Below, one piece after another: positions 17,408 to 24,927 of a stretch of 64,000 bases of DNA. The stretch comes from Azotosporobacter soli (lineage in GTDB: Bacteria > Bacillota > Negativicutes > SG130), in assembly GCF_030542965.1 (NCBI RefSeq), contig NZ_JAUAOA010000006.1:62001-126000 (forward strand). Reading direction: 5' to 3'. The position numbers and the translations under genes are program-made. The notes beneath the pieces were generated by a model, which was given only the letters and a program-made list of their open reading frames with translations, was not told the origin of the DNA and made no database searches. Each line of letters starts with the position of its first letter. Position 1 is the first letter of the stretch.

Positions 17408-18166
17408 CTAACAAAGACCGAGCGCTTCTTTCAATTCCTTGATCTGACTTTTGCTAACCGGGATCTCGAGTTCCGGACGACCGGTAAGGCGCAGCCAATA
17501 GGTTCCTTTGAACCAGGGCACCACTTCGCTGACCTTATCGAGATTGACGAGAAAACTTTTATGCACGCGCATCGCGGTCGTGGCACGCAAGCGCTGTTCG
17601 AGTTCGCCCAGACTGCCGTTATAGGCATATTCGCTGTTCGCGGTCAGCACGGTCACGCTTTTTCCCTGCGCCTGCGCACAAACCAATTCGTCATATTGGA
17701 TCAGGACAATCTTGCCGTCCTTTTCCACCGCCAGCTTGTTCACCCGCACCCGACTGCGTTCCAATTCGGCGTCAAGGCGCTGGTTCGCCTCTTTCCACTC
17801 TTCCGGTCGGTAGTTTTGTAGACGCTTAGCCGTCAGATGGACGCGCTCTTCTTCGAATGGCTTTAGCAGATAGTCGACGACGCCAAGTTCAAAAGCCTGC
17901 AGCGCATAACTGTCATAGGCGGTGGCGAAGACAACGAGCGCCTTCGGCACCACACCGCGCAGCACGCGCGCCGTTTCGAGGCCGTTCATGCCGCGCATCT
18001 CGATATCGAGAAACACGACATCCGGCTTGACCTGGGCCGCCAGCGTCACAGCAGCGGCTCCGCCGTCGGCCTCGCCGACCACTTCGACGCCGCTTTCCTT
18101 CCCCAGTAAATAAGCCAGTTCATCTCTGGCCGGCGCTTCGTCGTCGACGATAATCGCTTTAAGCAT
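17408..18166 (-). CDS. LytTR-type response regulator
   Basis: 252 residues from the ATG at 18166 (GGGGG 6 bases before; an ATG six bases earlier is also in frame). A receiver domain covers about 1-120, with the phosphoacceptor D54 in VVFLDIEMRGMNGLE. A LytTR DNA-binding domain covers about 145-250 (KIVLIQYDELVCAQAQGKSV ... MRVHKSFLVNLDKVSEV). It overlaps the end of the histidine kinase gene by 8 bases, so the two form one unit. The likely target is cstA next door through the LytTR sites at 17349-17399. Confidence 0.93.
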   Translation of the reverse strand: MLKAIIVDDEAPARDELAYLLGKESGVEVVGEADGGAAAVTLAAQVKPDVVFLDIEMRGMNGLETARVLRGVVPKALVVFATAYDSYALQAFELGVVDYLLKPFEEERVHLTAKRLQNYRPEEWKEANQRLDAELERSRVRVNKLAVEKDGKIVLIQYDELVCAQAQGKSVTVLTANSEYAYNGSLGELEQRLRATTAMRVHKSFLVNLDKVSEVVPWFKGTYWLRLTGRPELEIPVSKSQIKELKEALGLC

Positions 18167-19859
18167 GCTCATCCCCCTCTCCGCCGCCCTTCGGCAAACG
18201 CAACGAAACAGTCGTTCCCGCCCCCGGGCGGCTTTCGAGCGTCAGGCCGAAGGCTGCGCCGAACATGCCGCGTAGCCGTTCATGCACGTTAACCAGTCCG
18301 ATGCTCGCCGCATCCGGCGTCAGCAGCGGATGCTGCCGCGCCAAGTCGATTCCGACGCCGTCATCACTCACCTGAACGCAGACCTGCTCTCCTTCATCGC
18401 TCACGCGGATCCAGACCGTACCGCCGTTTTCCTTCGGCTGCAGCCCGTGGCGAATCGCATTCTCGACCAACGGCTGCACGGTCAGCGCAGGCAAGCGGCA
18501 GGCCTTGGCCGACTCCGCCACGTCCTCGCGCACGCACAATTTGTCGCCATGTCGCGCCTTTTCAATCGCAAGATAAGCATTCACCTGCTCCATTTCTTCG
18601 GCCACACTGATGAACGTCCCCGCCTTATGCAGGTTATAGCGAAAGATGGCGCCGAGCTTGAGCAGCAATTCGCGCGCCTGTTCCGGTTTCGTCCGCACCA
18701 GTGACGTAATCGTATTCAGCGTATTGAAGAAAAAATGCGGATTGATCTGCGCCTGCAGCGCGCGCAGTTCCGCTTTGGCGGTCAGTTTCGCCTGACGGTC
18801 GATTTCGGCCAGTTCCAGCTGCGTGGAAAAGAGATGCGCCAAGCCGTCCGCAAAGAGCATATCCACCTGGCTGATCGCCTCCGGACGCGTATAGTAAAGC
18901 TTCAGCGTTCCGACGACGCGCTCGCCCCGTTTGAGCGGCACGACCATCGCCGACGCCAAACGGCAACCGGTACAGGAACAGCCTATCGACTCCGCGTTTT
19001 GCGCAATGTAGGTTTTACCCTCCGCCAATACGTGACGCGTCGCGGCGGTCAAGCCATTGTAATGCGGCTGGCAGTGATGATGTTCTTCCGCGCCGATATA
19101 CGCCAACACCTTGACTTCATTCGTCACCGCGACCGCGTCATAGCCGCCCGCGGCAAAGATGATCTGTGCAGTGGCCAGACCGGAAGCCTCGTCGAGGCCG
19201 CGCCGCAAATAAGGCAGCGTCTTAGTCGCGATATCGAGCGCCTTGCGCGATTGCTCCGCCCCAGCGCGATCCTGAACATCCATCACGCTCTTGATGATCA
19301 GCATGAAGATGGCCAAACCGATCGAATTGGCGACGATCATCGGCAGCGCAATCTCTCCGACCAGACGTTGCGCCGCATCAAACGGCCTTGCCAAGAGCAG
19401 AATGATGCCCATCTGCATCATCTCGCCGACCATGCCCGCAAGCAAAGCCGCCCACCAGGGTACCGGGGCGCCGCCGAAGCGCCGCTGGACAAATCCGGCC
19501 AACAAACCTTCGCTCAGATTGGCGACCGCACAGGCGAGCGCCGTGAAACCGCCGAGAAAGAAGCGATGCCCGCCGGCAATTAGTCCGGCCAGCAGGCCCA
19601 TCGACGTTCCCCCGGTCAAGCCCGCTGCCATGACGCCGATAACCCGCGAATTGGCCAGCGCATCGTTGACCGGAATTCCCGCATAGGTACCGAAGATGCC
19701 CAAGAGACCGAATACCGCACTTAAGAGCAGTCGATCCCTGCTTCGTCCCTGTCGATAAACCAAACGTCTAAAAACCGCGGTCTGCGACAGCAAAAAGGCG
19801 ATGGTCGCGGCGACGCTCATCCGTTCCACCATCTCCAGCAATAATTCTCCGTTGCTCAT
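18159..19859 (-). CDS. LytS-type sensor histidine kinase
   Basis: 566 residues from the ATG at 19859 with GAGAGGTGA upstream; an earlier in-frame start would add 11 residues. A 5TM-5TMR_LYT membrane sensor covers about 5-190, then a GAF domain (about 210-350, with CSCTGC near 300), the His_kinase domain with the phosphoacceptor in QINPHFFFNTLNTI, and a HATPase with AIRHGL and DDGVGI. This is the LytS/BtsS family; BtsS senses extracellular pyruvate. The CSCTGC in the GAF domain could bind a metal or Fe-S cluster or sense redox; that is inference. It is followed by its regulator and cstA. Confidence 0.93.
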   Translation of the reverse strand: MSNGELLLEMVERMSVAATIAFLLSQTAVFRRLVYRQGRSRDRLLLSAVFGLLGIFGTYAGIPVNDALANSRVIGVMAAGLTGGTSMGLLAGLIAGGHRFFLGGFTALACAVANLSEGLLAGFVQRRFGGAPVPWWAALLAGMVGEMMQMGIILLLARPFDAAQRLVGEIALPMIVANSIGLAIFMLIIKSVMDVQDRAGAEQSRKALDIATKTLPYLRRGLDEASGLATAQIIFAAGGYDAVAVTNEVKVLAYIGAEEHHHCQPHYNGLTAATRHVLAEGKTYIAQNAESIGCSCTGCRLASAMVVPLKRGERVVGTLKLYYTRPEAISQVDMLFADGLAHLFSTQLELAEIDRQAKLTAKAELRALQAQINPHFFFNTLNTITSLVRTKPEQARELLLKLGAIFRYNLHKAGTFISVAEEMEQVNAYLAIEKARHGDKLCVREDVAESAKACRLPALTVQPLVENAIRHGLQPKENGGTVWIRVSDEGEQVCVQVSDDGVGIDLARQHPLLTPDAASIGLVNVHERLRGMFGAAFGLTLESRPGAGTTVSLRLPKGGGEGDEHA

Positions 19860-20101
19860 ACCGCTCACCTCTCGCATCAAACGCGCCGCCAATTATGACA
19901 GATCGCACCTCGTTTACTCATTGCTTCTATTATCAACGCGCCGGCCTGTTTTTTCAAGAAGAAGCTGAATGCAGCAAACAGGAGCAGTCACTTTCCCTTC
20001 TTTTTTCGTAGTATTTAGCGCGCTTTTCAGCATAAATTTGTAAGAAAAATATAGCCGCCATGCACGTCGGCCTGTAATTTTCATCTGTTAGACTAAGACT
20101 G

Positions 20102-20121
20102 TAGTCAGGAACACTTGACTA
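20102..20121. promoter_or_regulatory. Inverted repeat upstream of the exported protein gene
   Basis: TAGTCA (20102-20107) and TGACTA (20116-20121) form an inverted repeat about 35 bases before the gene at 20157. It may be an operator or the leader hairpin. The rest of 19860-20156, the divergent gap from lytS, shows no gene. Confidence 0.35.
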
Positions 20122-20156
20122 TAGACGCCAAAAAAACACAATAAGGAGTGACTCGT

Positions 20157-20774
20157 ATGAAAAAAATCATTTTCACCTTGCTGGGTATTTCTCTTTTAGG
20201 CTTTGCCAGCCTATGCAGCGCCGCTCCGGCGGCTCCCACAACAACGACCCCGGACGCTATGCAAAAGCCAGCTGCCGCAAGTGATTCGACTGCGGTACCC
20301 GCGAAAAAAGGTAAAATTGCCGTGATCTACGTTAATAATGCCAAACTGCCTTACGACAATGAAGTCGACAGCCAGTTTACAGCCAATCTGACTGAAAAAC
20401 TGGGTACAAACTATACCCTCCTTTCCGGCCAAACTTATCTCGATAAAATACAGCAGGCCGGCATCACCAATCTCGCCGATGCCAATTCCAGCGACATCGC
20501 GGCATTGTTTAAATCCGACGTTGCTGATTATTTGATCTACATGGAAGTCAAAACATTGGCGATGCAAACCCAACCAAATTCTCCCGCAACGCTAAGTGTC
20601 CCTTTGAAAATCATCGACCTGAAAAACAAGAAAGAACTCTACAATAAAACGCTTGCCGAAACCGTTTCCAATCCAGTGCCGGGCAAAACAAGCGATGCCA
20701 AGGCTCTTACCTTGACGTCCATAAATAATCTGCTCGTCAAAGTCGATGACGGCTTAAAAACAGCGTTTAATTAA
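20157..20774 (+). CDS. Exported protein of unknown function
   Basis: 205 residues from the ATG at 20157 (AAGGAG upstream). A signal peptide, about MKKIIFTLLGISLLGFASLCSA, is followed by a Pro/Thr-rich linker (about 23-45) and a compact domain of about 150 residues beginning KKGKIAVIYVNNAKLPYDNE. It has alternating beta/alpha features such as YLIYMEVKTLAM and LSVPLKIIDLKNKKELYNKTL, which recall TolB-N or LpoB-like envelope proteins that read a small variable signal, but I cannot assign a family. It is a single gene with its own terminator. Confidence 0.7.
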   Translation: MKKIIFTLLGISLLGFASLCSAAPAAPTTTTPDAMQKPAAASDSTAVPAKKGKIAVIYVNNAKLPYDNEVDSQFTANLTEKLGTNYTLLSGQTYLDKIQQAGITNLADANSSDIAALFKSDVADYLIYMEVKTLAMQTQPNSPATLSVPLKIIDLKNKKELYNKTLAETVSNPVPGKTSDAKALTLTSINNLLVKVDDGLKTAFN

Positions 20775-20792
20775 TTTTCCAGGGAAAATAGC

Positions 20793-20828
20793 GAAGAAGA
20801 CGGTAGCTGAAAAGCTGCCGTCTTCTTC
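20793..20828 (+). terminator. Terminator of the exported protein gene
   Basis: GAAGAAGACGG-T-AGCT pairs with AGCT-G-CCGTCTTCTTC around a GAAA loop, followed by TTTG. Confidence 0.85.
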
Positions 20829-20967
20829 TTTGTTCTCCTTCCTTTTCCTGCCTCAATTCGCTTCCTGTGTTTTTAACTGACGACGCGCTACACTTGACAG
20901 AAAGATAAAAATGGATTATTTCTATTTAAGAAGCACGTTATGAGATAACTTACACAGGAGGTCTTCT

Positions 20968-21654
20968 ATGTTTATACCCAGCTCACTCCCTCCGGCAACG
21001 CCGGTTTCGTTTATGGATTCGGTCGGCAGCTGGACTTCGTCTGTCGCACTGCCCGATTTAGGCGAGGTTTCTCCCGTTCTTAAAGAAACCTGGGATTTGC
21101 AGACGTTTGAAAATCTGCAAGAAGGCAAAGTGGCCGTTCCCGATGACGCTATCAATCAATTCCTGGCGGATTCGCTTAAAGATCAGACCGAGGTAAGCGA
21201 ACTAACGATCGCTTCGCGCGCCGACCAGACGCTGGCGATTCATGCCAAAACCAAAGCAATCGGTCGCATCGATCTGATTTGCAAAGTGGATCTTTTCGAA
21301 CACAACCGCGAGCATTCGCTGATCCGTCTGAAAGTGACCGACAAAAAATTGCCCGATCATCCGATCCTCTCCTGGATGTTTGCCCGCGTCAGTCTGGCGA
21401 TGGCCACCAAGCTGACCGGGCCGATCAAGCCCGGACATGGCGTCATCGTCACCATTAACGGCAACCTGGTTTCGGTCGATGTCCGCCAGGCTTTGCTCGA
21501 TTCCAACCTGGGCCAGGTCAATCTGTTCGGCTGGCAGCCGATCCACGCGCTGAGCATTCGCAGCGCTACACCGGAAGCCGGTCACCTGCTCTTGACGACC
21601 GACCTCACCGTGCCGGAAAACATCCGCAAACTCGTTTCGGCTTTCTTAGGTTAG
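20968..21654 (+). CDS. Conserved-looking hypothetical protein
   Basis: 228 residues after a perfect AGGAGG. No signal peptide or membrane helix is visible. The middle (about 75-125) has alternating strands (ELTIASRADQTLAIHAKTKA, IDLICKVDLFEHNREHSLIRL) and the end LTTDLTVPENIRKLVSAFLG. The sequence looks like a beta-rich lipid- or ligand-binding fold of the kind seen in DUF2140/LmeA-like proteins, but this is a weak guess. I do not recognise it. Confidence 0.6.
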   Translation: MFIPSSLPPATPVSFMDSVGSWTSSVALPDLGEVSPVLKETWDLQTFENLQEGKVAVPDDAINQFLADSLKDQTEVSELTIASRADQTLAIHAKTKAIGRIDLICKVDLFEHNREHSLIRLKVTDKKLPDHPILSWMFARVSLAMATKLTGPIKPGHGVIVTINGNLVSVDVRQALLDSNLGQVNLFGWQPIHALSIRSATPEAGHLLLTTDLTVPENIRKLVSAFLG

Positions 21655-21797
21655 GCTCTTCGTCCCATGCGGCAACTTTGCCGGATGGGACTTCTCCTTA
21701 TAACCGCCCTGTCATCACCTTGTCAGCTTCCCGTCATAGCCTGCACGGCAAAAGAGGAGTATGCTAGTTACAGGTCGATTCACAAGGAGGTTTCACA

Positions 21798-21869
21798 ATG
21801 CGTTTTTTCTTGTTTGCCATCGCTCTGCTTTGCCTGTTTCTCAGCACGACCGGACAAATTCACGTTTGA
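21798..21869 (+). CDS. Tiny hydrophobic ORF (23 residues)
   Basis: MRFFLFAIALLCLFLSTTG..., a single hydrophobic helix. The ATG at 21798 follows CAAGGAGG with ideal spacing. The stop lies 19 bases before the next tiny ORF, which has its own strong ribosome site. Two consecutive strong sites argue that this is translated, but it could be a leader peptide. No relative is known to me. Confidence 0.4.
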   Translation: MRFFLFAIALLCLFLSTTGQIHV

Positions 21870-21888
21870 TTGAAAAGGAGGCGTTCGC

Positions 21889-22011
21889 ATGGATAGCTAT
21901 TTATCGGACTGGTTCATCAGCGATTGGATCCTCTTCCCCGTCTCACTGGACCCGGAAGCCATCGCCGCCACAGTTTCGCACGCTCCAGCCCCACTCAAAC
22001 ACAATATATAG
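21889..22011 (+). CDS. Tiny ORF (40 residues) ending in an NrdR box
   Basis: 40 residues, MDSYLSDWFISDWILFPVSL then a Pro/Ala-rich end. The ATG follows AAAAGGAGG. It is acidic and aromatic at the start, without a clear helix or signal. Its TAG stop is part of the NrdR box at 21999-22014, so the box marks the end of this unit and the beginning of the next gene's control region. Function unknown. Confidence 0.4.
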   Translation: MDSYLSDWFISDWILFPVSLDPEAIAATVSHAPAPLKHNI

Positions 22012-22046
22012 TGTCTCACGAATAAAAAATAAACAATATATTGTTT
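21999..22046. promoter_or_regulatory. Pair of NrdR boxes
   Basis: Two 16-base palindromes, ACACAATATATAGTGT (21999-22014) and AAACAATATATTGTTT (22031-22046), match the NrdR box consensus (acaCwAtATaTwGwgt). They are 32 bases apart start to start, three helix turns, the usual arrangement for the NrdR repressor of ribonucleotide reductase genes. They lie 74-120 bases before the gene at 22120. Confidence 0.8.
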
Positions 22047-22119
22047 TTCCGGCAGGAATTTTTCTCTGCAGCGCGAATACTAAACCAGAGAAGAGAAATC
22101 CACTTGGGAGGCATTGACA

Positions 22120-22395
22120 ATGACATTGGTAAATGACGTTCTGGTATCCTATCCCGACGCGATCAGCCCAAAAGAAGCAGCCGCTTATCTGGCCGAAGAA
22201 AAGGAACAGTGGCGCGCAAAGGGCAAGGAACTCGGCAAAATGATTCTGACGCTCGACGGCAACGAGGTCGTCATCCAAAGTTCGGAGAAATCTCCGATTA
22301 AGCGCATTCGCCGGATCACCGGTTATCTGAGCGAATCCAGCAACTTTAACGCCGCGAAACAAGCCGAGCTAGATGCAAGGGTGATCCACTCCTAG
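22120..22395 (+). CDS. Short NrdD-tail-like protein
   Basis: 91 residues from the ATG at 22120, after GGGAGG. The last 30 residues, from IKRIRRITGYL to AELDARVIHS, resemble the C-terminal end of anaerobic ribonucleotide reductase NrdD (R-R-x-x-GYL ... K ... RV-H), but the zinc Cys residues are missing and there is no glycyl-radical or catalytic domain. The first 60 residues are charged and mostly helical. A pair of NrdR boxes upstream supports a role in deoxyribonucleotide supply, perhaps as a partner of NrdD. The tail resemblance is from memory of the family. Confidence 0.55.
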   Translation: MTLVNDVLVSYPDAISPKEAAAYLAEEKEQWRAKGKELGKMILTLDGNEVVIQSSEKSPIKRIRRITGYLSESSNFNAAKQAELDARVIHS

Positions 22396-22430
22396 CATCG
22401 CCCTTGTATACACGATAGATGCCCTGCAAA

Positions 22431-22464
22431 GAAACGGCCGACGCCCCCCTGCGTCAGCCGTTTC
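22431..22464 (+). terminator. Terminator of the NrdD-tail-like gene
   Basis: GAAACGGC-C-GACGC pairs with GCGTC-A-GCCGTTTC across CCCCCT, followed by TTTCTTCTTT. Confidence 0.85.
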
Positions 22465-22561
22465 TTTCTTCTTTAAAAAACATCTTTTAGGCAGGTTATC
22501 CGGCAACTCTGTCGAAGACCCATCCTTATATCCATTTTCAAAGCATAAAGGAGTCCTTTTT

Positions 22562-23476
22562 ATGAGTACACTTCGTTCCAATCTTTTCTTAACGCTCGCC
22601 GCGGTGATTTGGGGCTTGGCCTTTGTCGCACAGCGCGTCGGTATGGATTACGTCGGCCCGTTCACCTTTAACGGCGTACGCTTTGCGCTCGGCGCGCTGT
22701 CTTTGCTGCCGCTGCTCTTTTACTTCAAAAATGATCCGCAGCCTAAAGCGGCGCCGCTTGGCCGCAGTACGGTTCTTTGGGCCGGTCTTGTCGCCGGACT
22801 GCTTTTATTTTCCGGCGCTTCGCTGCAGCAAGTCGGACTGATCTATACGACAGCTGGAAAAGCCGCGTTCATTACCTGCCTCTACATCATTCTCGTGCCG
22901 ATCGCCGGCCTTTGGCTGAAACAACGCGTCGATACCGCGACCTGGCTCGGCGCTTTGCTTGCGCTGAGCGGTTTGTACCTCTTATGCGTCAAAGAAGGAT
23001 TCTCGATTGCGTTCGGCGATTTGCTCCAGCTGATCGGCGCTGTCTTTTGGACCGGACACATCTTATGGATTGATCATTTCTCGAAAAAAGTGAACGTATT
23101 CAAACTTTGCTTTGTCCAGTTCATCACCTGTTCCGCACTCAGCCTGACTACGGCAGCACTATGCGAAACGATCACCCTCTCCAGCCTGCAGCAGGCCATT
23201 GTTCCGATTCTGTACGGCGGCTTCTTCTCGGTCGGCATCGCCTACACGCTGCAAGTCGTCGGGCAGCGCCACGCCTCACCGGCGCATGCCGCGCTCATCC
23301 TCAGCCTGGAAACAGTCTTCGCCGCCCTCGGCGGCTACCTCCTGCTCGACGAAAAACTCGGCCGCTACGAGCTCCTTGGCTGCGCCCTGATGCTCGCAGG
23401 CATGCTGCTTTCACAGCTAAAAACAATCCTAGCCAGCCGAAAACAAGATTCTGACCTTTTAGGTCAGGAAGTCTAA
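22562..23476 (+). CDS. EamA (DMT) family transporter
   Basis: 304 residues, ten predicted helices in two EamA repeats. Typical features are AAVIWGLAFVAQRVGMDYVGP at the start, FLLFSGASLQQVGLIYTTAGKAAFIT-like motifs in the first half and SPAHAALILSLETVFAALGGYLLLDE in the second. It is most like the RhaT/YdcZ-type permeases of Firmicutes. Substrate unknown. The ATG follows AAAGGAG. It is not closely alike to the EamA protein at 9338. A terminator follows at 23494. Confidence 0.9.
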   Translation: MSTLRSNLFLTLAAVIWGLAFVAQRVGMDYVGPFTFNGVRFALGALSLLPLLFYFKNDPQPKAAPLGRSTVLWAGLVAGLLLFSGASLQQVGLIYTTAGKAAFITCLYIILVPIAGLWLKQRVDTATWLGALLALSGLYLLCVKEGFSIAFGDLLQLIGAVFWTGHILWIDHFSKKVNVFKLCFVQFITCSALSLTTAALCETITLSSLQQAIVPILYGGFFSVGIAYTLQVVGQRHASPAHAALILSLETVFAALGGYLLLDEKLGRYELLGCALMLAGMLLSQLKTILASRKQDSDLLGQEV

Positions 23477-23493
23477 CGACAGAAGTGTACGAG

Positions 23494-23537
23494 AAAAAAC
23501 GAGGTCAACGGATTATTTTTCCGTCGACCTCGTTTTT
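23494..23537 (+). terminator. Terminator of the second EamA gene
   Basis: AAAACGAGGTC-A-ACGG pairs with CCGT-C-GACCTCGTTTT, followed by TTC. Confidence 0.85.
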
Positions 23538-23811
23538 CTTTGTTTCACGCGCATAGCGATTGCAACGACTTTTCTTTCAACAGGGAAAAGCGGCAATTCC
23601 GGCGGCACAGCTATTTCAAGCTAACTACAATCAAAAAAAACAAACTGGACACAAAATGAAAAGACACGAAGAAGCGAAGAGGGCCGATCCCATCGGCCCT
23701 CTAGGAAGAGAGGAAGAGTAATAATAAACTCTTCCCCCTTTCCCTTCTTCAACTCTTCGTGTAAAAACGTTCCTCTTGATTTCGTTTTGTCGACGGGCGA
23801 CCGTTTTCCTT
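23538..23811 (-). repeat. Gene-free stretch with a multi-branched palindromic element (23664-23762)
   Basis: No gene is visible here. At 23664-23762 outer arms ACACGAAGA and TCTTCGTGT enclose two further perfect hairpins: GAGGGCCGAT/ATCGGCCCTC (23679-23701) and GGAAGAGT/ACTCTTCC (23712-23735). On the minus strand it ends the serC unit and may act as a terminator. The outer arms resemble a well-known class of short dispersed repeats built on CTTCGTGT/ACACGAAG-like words, and a second, diverged example lies at 46055-46124. Confidence 0.5.
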
Positions 23812-24897
23812 TTATCCGTTACGTTTTTGAAAATCAAGCATGAAATCACGCAGCGCCTGGCAACCTTCGTGCGGCATCGCGTTGTAAACCGAGGCCCGCA
23901 GTCCGCCGACCGAGCGATGGCCTTTTAGCCCGTCGAGTCCGGCTTTTGTCGCTTCGGTAACGAAAGCTTTTTCCAGCTCTTCGCTCGGCAAGCGGAAGGT
24001 GATGTTCATCAGCGAACGGCTGCCGACTTCGGCATGGCCGCGATAAAAACCGCCGCTTTCGTCAATCGTATTATAAATCAGCGCCGCCTTGGCTTCGTTC
24101 TTCGCCTGCATTGCCGTGAGCCCGCCCTGCTCCTTGATCCAGCGCAACACCAAGTTGACCATATAGACCGAAAAGACCGGCGGCGTGTTGTAGAGCGAAT
24201 CGCTGTCCGCATGCGTGTCGTAACGCAGCATCGTCGGAATCGTTTTCGGATTGTTGCCGAGCAATTCTTTGCGAATGACCACGACGGTCACGCCGGCCGG
24301 GCCCAGGTTCTTCTGCGCTCCGGCATAGATGATCGCGAACTTCTTCGCATCAAACGGTTTGCAGAGCATGTCGGAAGACATGTCGGCCACCAGCAGCGCG
24401 TCGCCCACTTCGGGGAATTCGTGCCACTGCGTACCGAAGATGGTGTTGTTGGATGTCATATGGACATAAGCGGGCTTATCACTCAGGACGATTTCCGCCT
24501 GCTGCGGCACACGCGTATAATTGCCTTCCGCGGTCGTCGCCGCCACATGGGTCTTGCCGATCAGCTTGGCTTCCTTCAAGGCTTTTTCCGACCAGACGCC
24601 GCTTAGGATGTAATCGGCTGTCGCGCCTTGCGGCAGATAGTTCAGCGGCAGCATCGAAAATTGCGTGCTGGCGCCGCCCTGGAGAAAGAGGACGCGATAA
24701 TCGTCGCCCAGTCCGAGCAATTCTTTCATGTTCGCTTCCGCTTCCTTGTTGATCGCCTCATACGGTTTGGAACGATGGCTCATCTCCAAAATCGACATGC
24801 CTTGGCCTTCAAAGTCGAGCAGCTGCTTTTGCACTTCTTCCAAGACAGCAAGCGGCAAGGTCGCGGGACCGGCACTGAAATTATAAATACGTTTCAC
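23812..24897 (-). CDS. serC: Phosphoserine aminotransferase
   Basis: 361 residues, class V aminotransferase, normal SerC length. It opens RIYNFSAGPATLPLAVLEEVQ; PLP lysine lies in YAGAQKNLGPAGVTVVVIRK near residue 195-200. It turns 3-phosphohydroxypyruvate and glutamate into phosphoserine and 2-oxoglutarate, the second step of serine synthesis. The start is a GTG at 24897 after AGGAGG. It follows the DUF1015 gene by 30 bases and serA by about 1.5 kb, all on the minus strand and probably one operon under the T-box of serA. No serB is seen here. Confidence 0.96.
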   Translation of the reverse strand: MKRIYNFSAGPATLPLAVLEEVQKQLLDFEGQGMSILEMSHRSKPYEAINKEAEANMKELLGLGDDYRVLFLQGGASTQFSMLPLNYLPQGATADYILSGVWSEKALKEAKLIGKTHVAATTAEGNYTRVPQQAEIVLSDKPAYVHMTSNNTIFGTQWHEFPEVGDALLVADMSSDMLCKPFDAKKFAIIYAGAQKNLGPAGVTVVVIRKELLGNNPKTIPTMLRYDTHADSDSLYNTPPVFSVYMVNLVLRWIKEQGGLTAMQAKNEAKAALIYNTIDESGGFYRGHAEVGSRSLMNITFRLPSEELEKAFVTEATKAGLDGLKGHRSVGGLRASVYNAMPHEGCQALRDFMLDFQKRNG

Positions 24898-24927
24898 GAA
24901 AATTCCTCCTAATTTTACCGCAGCTCT

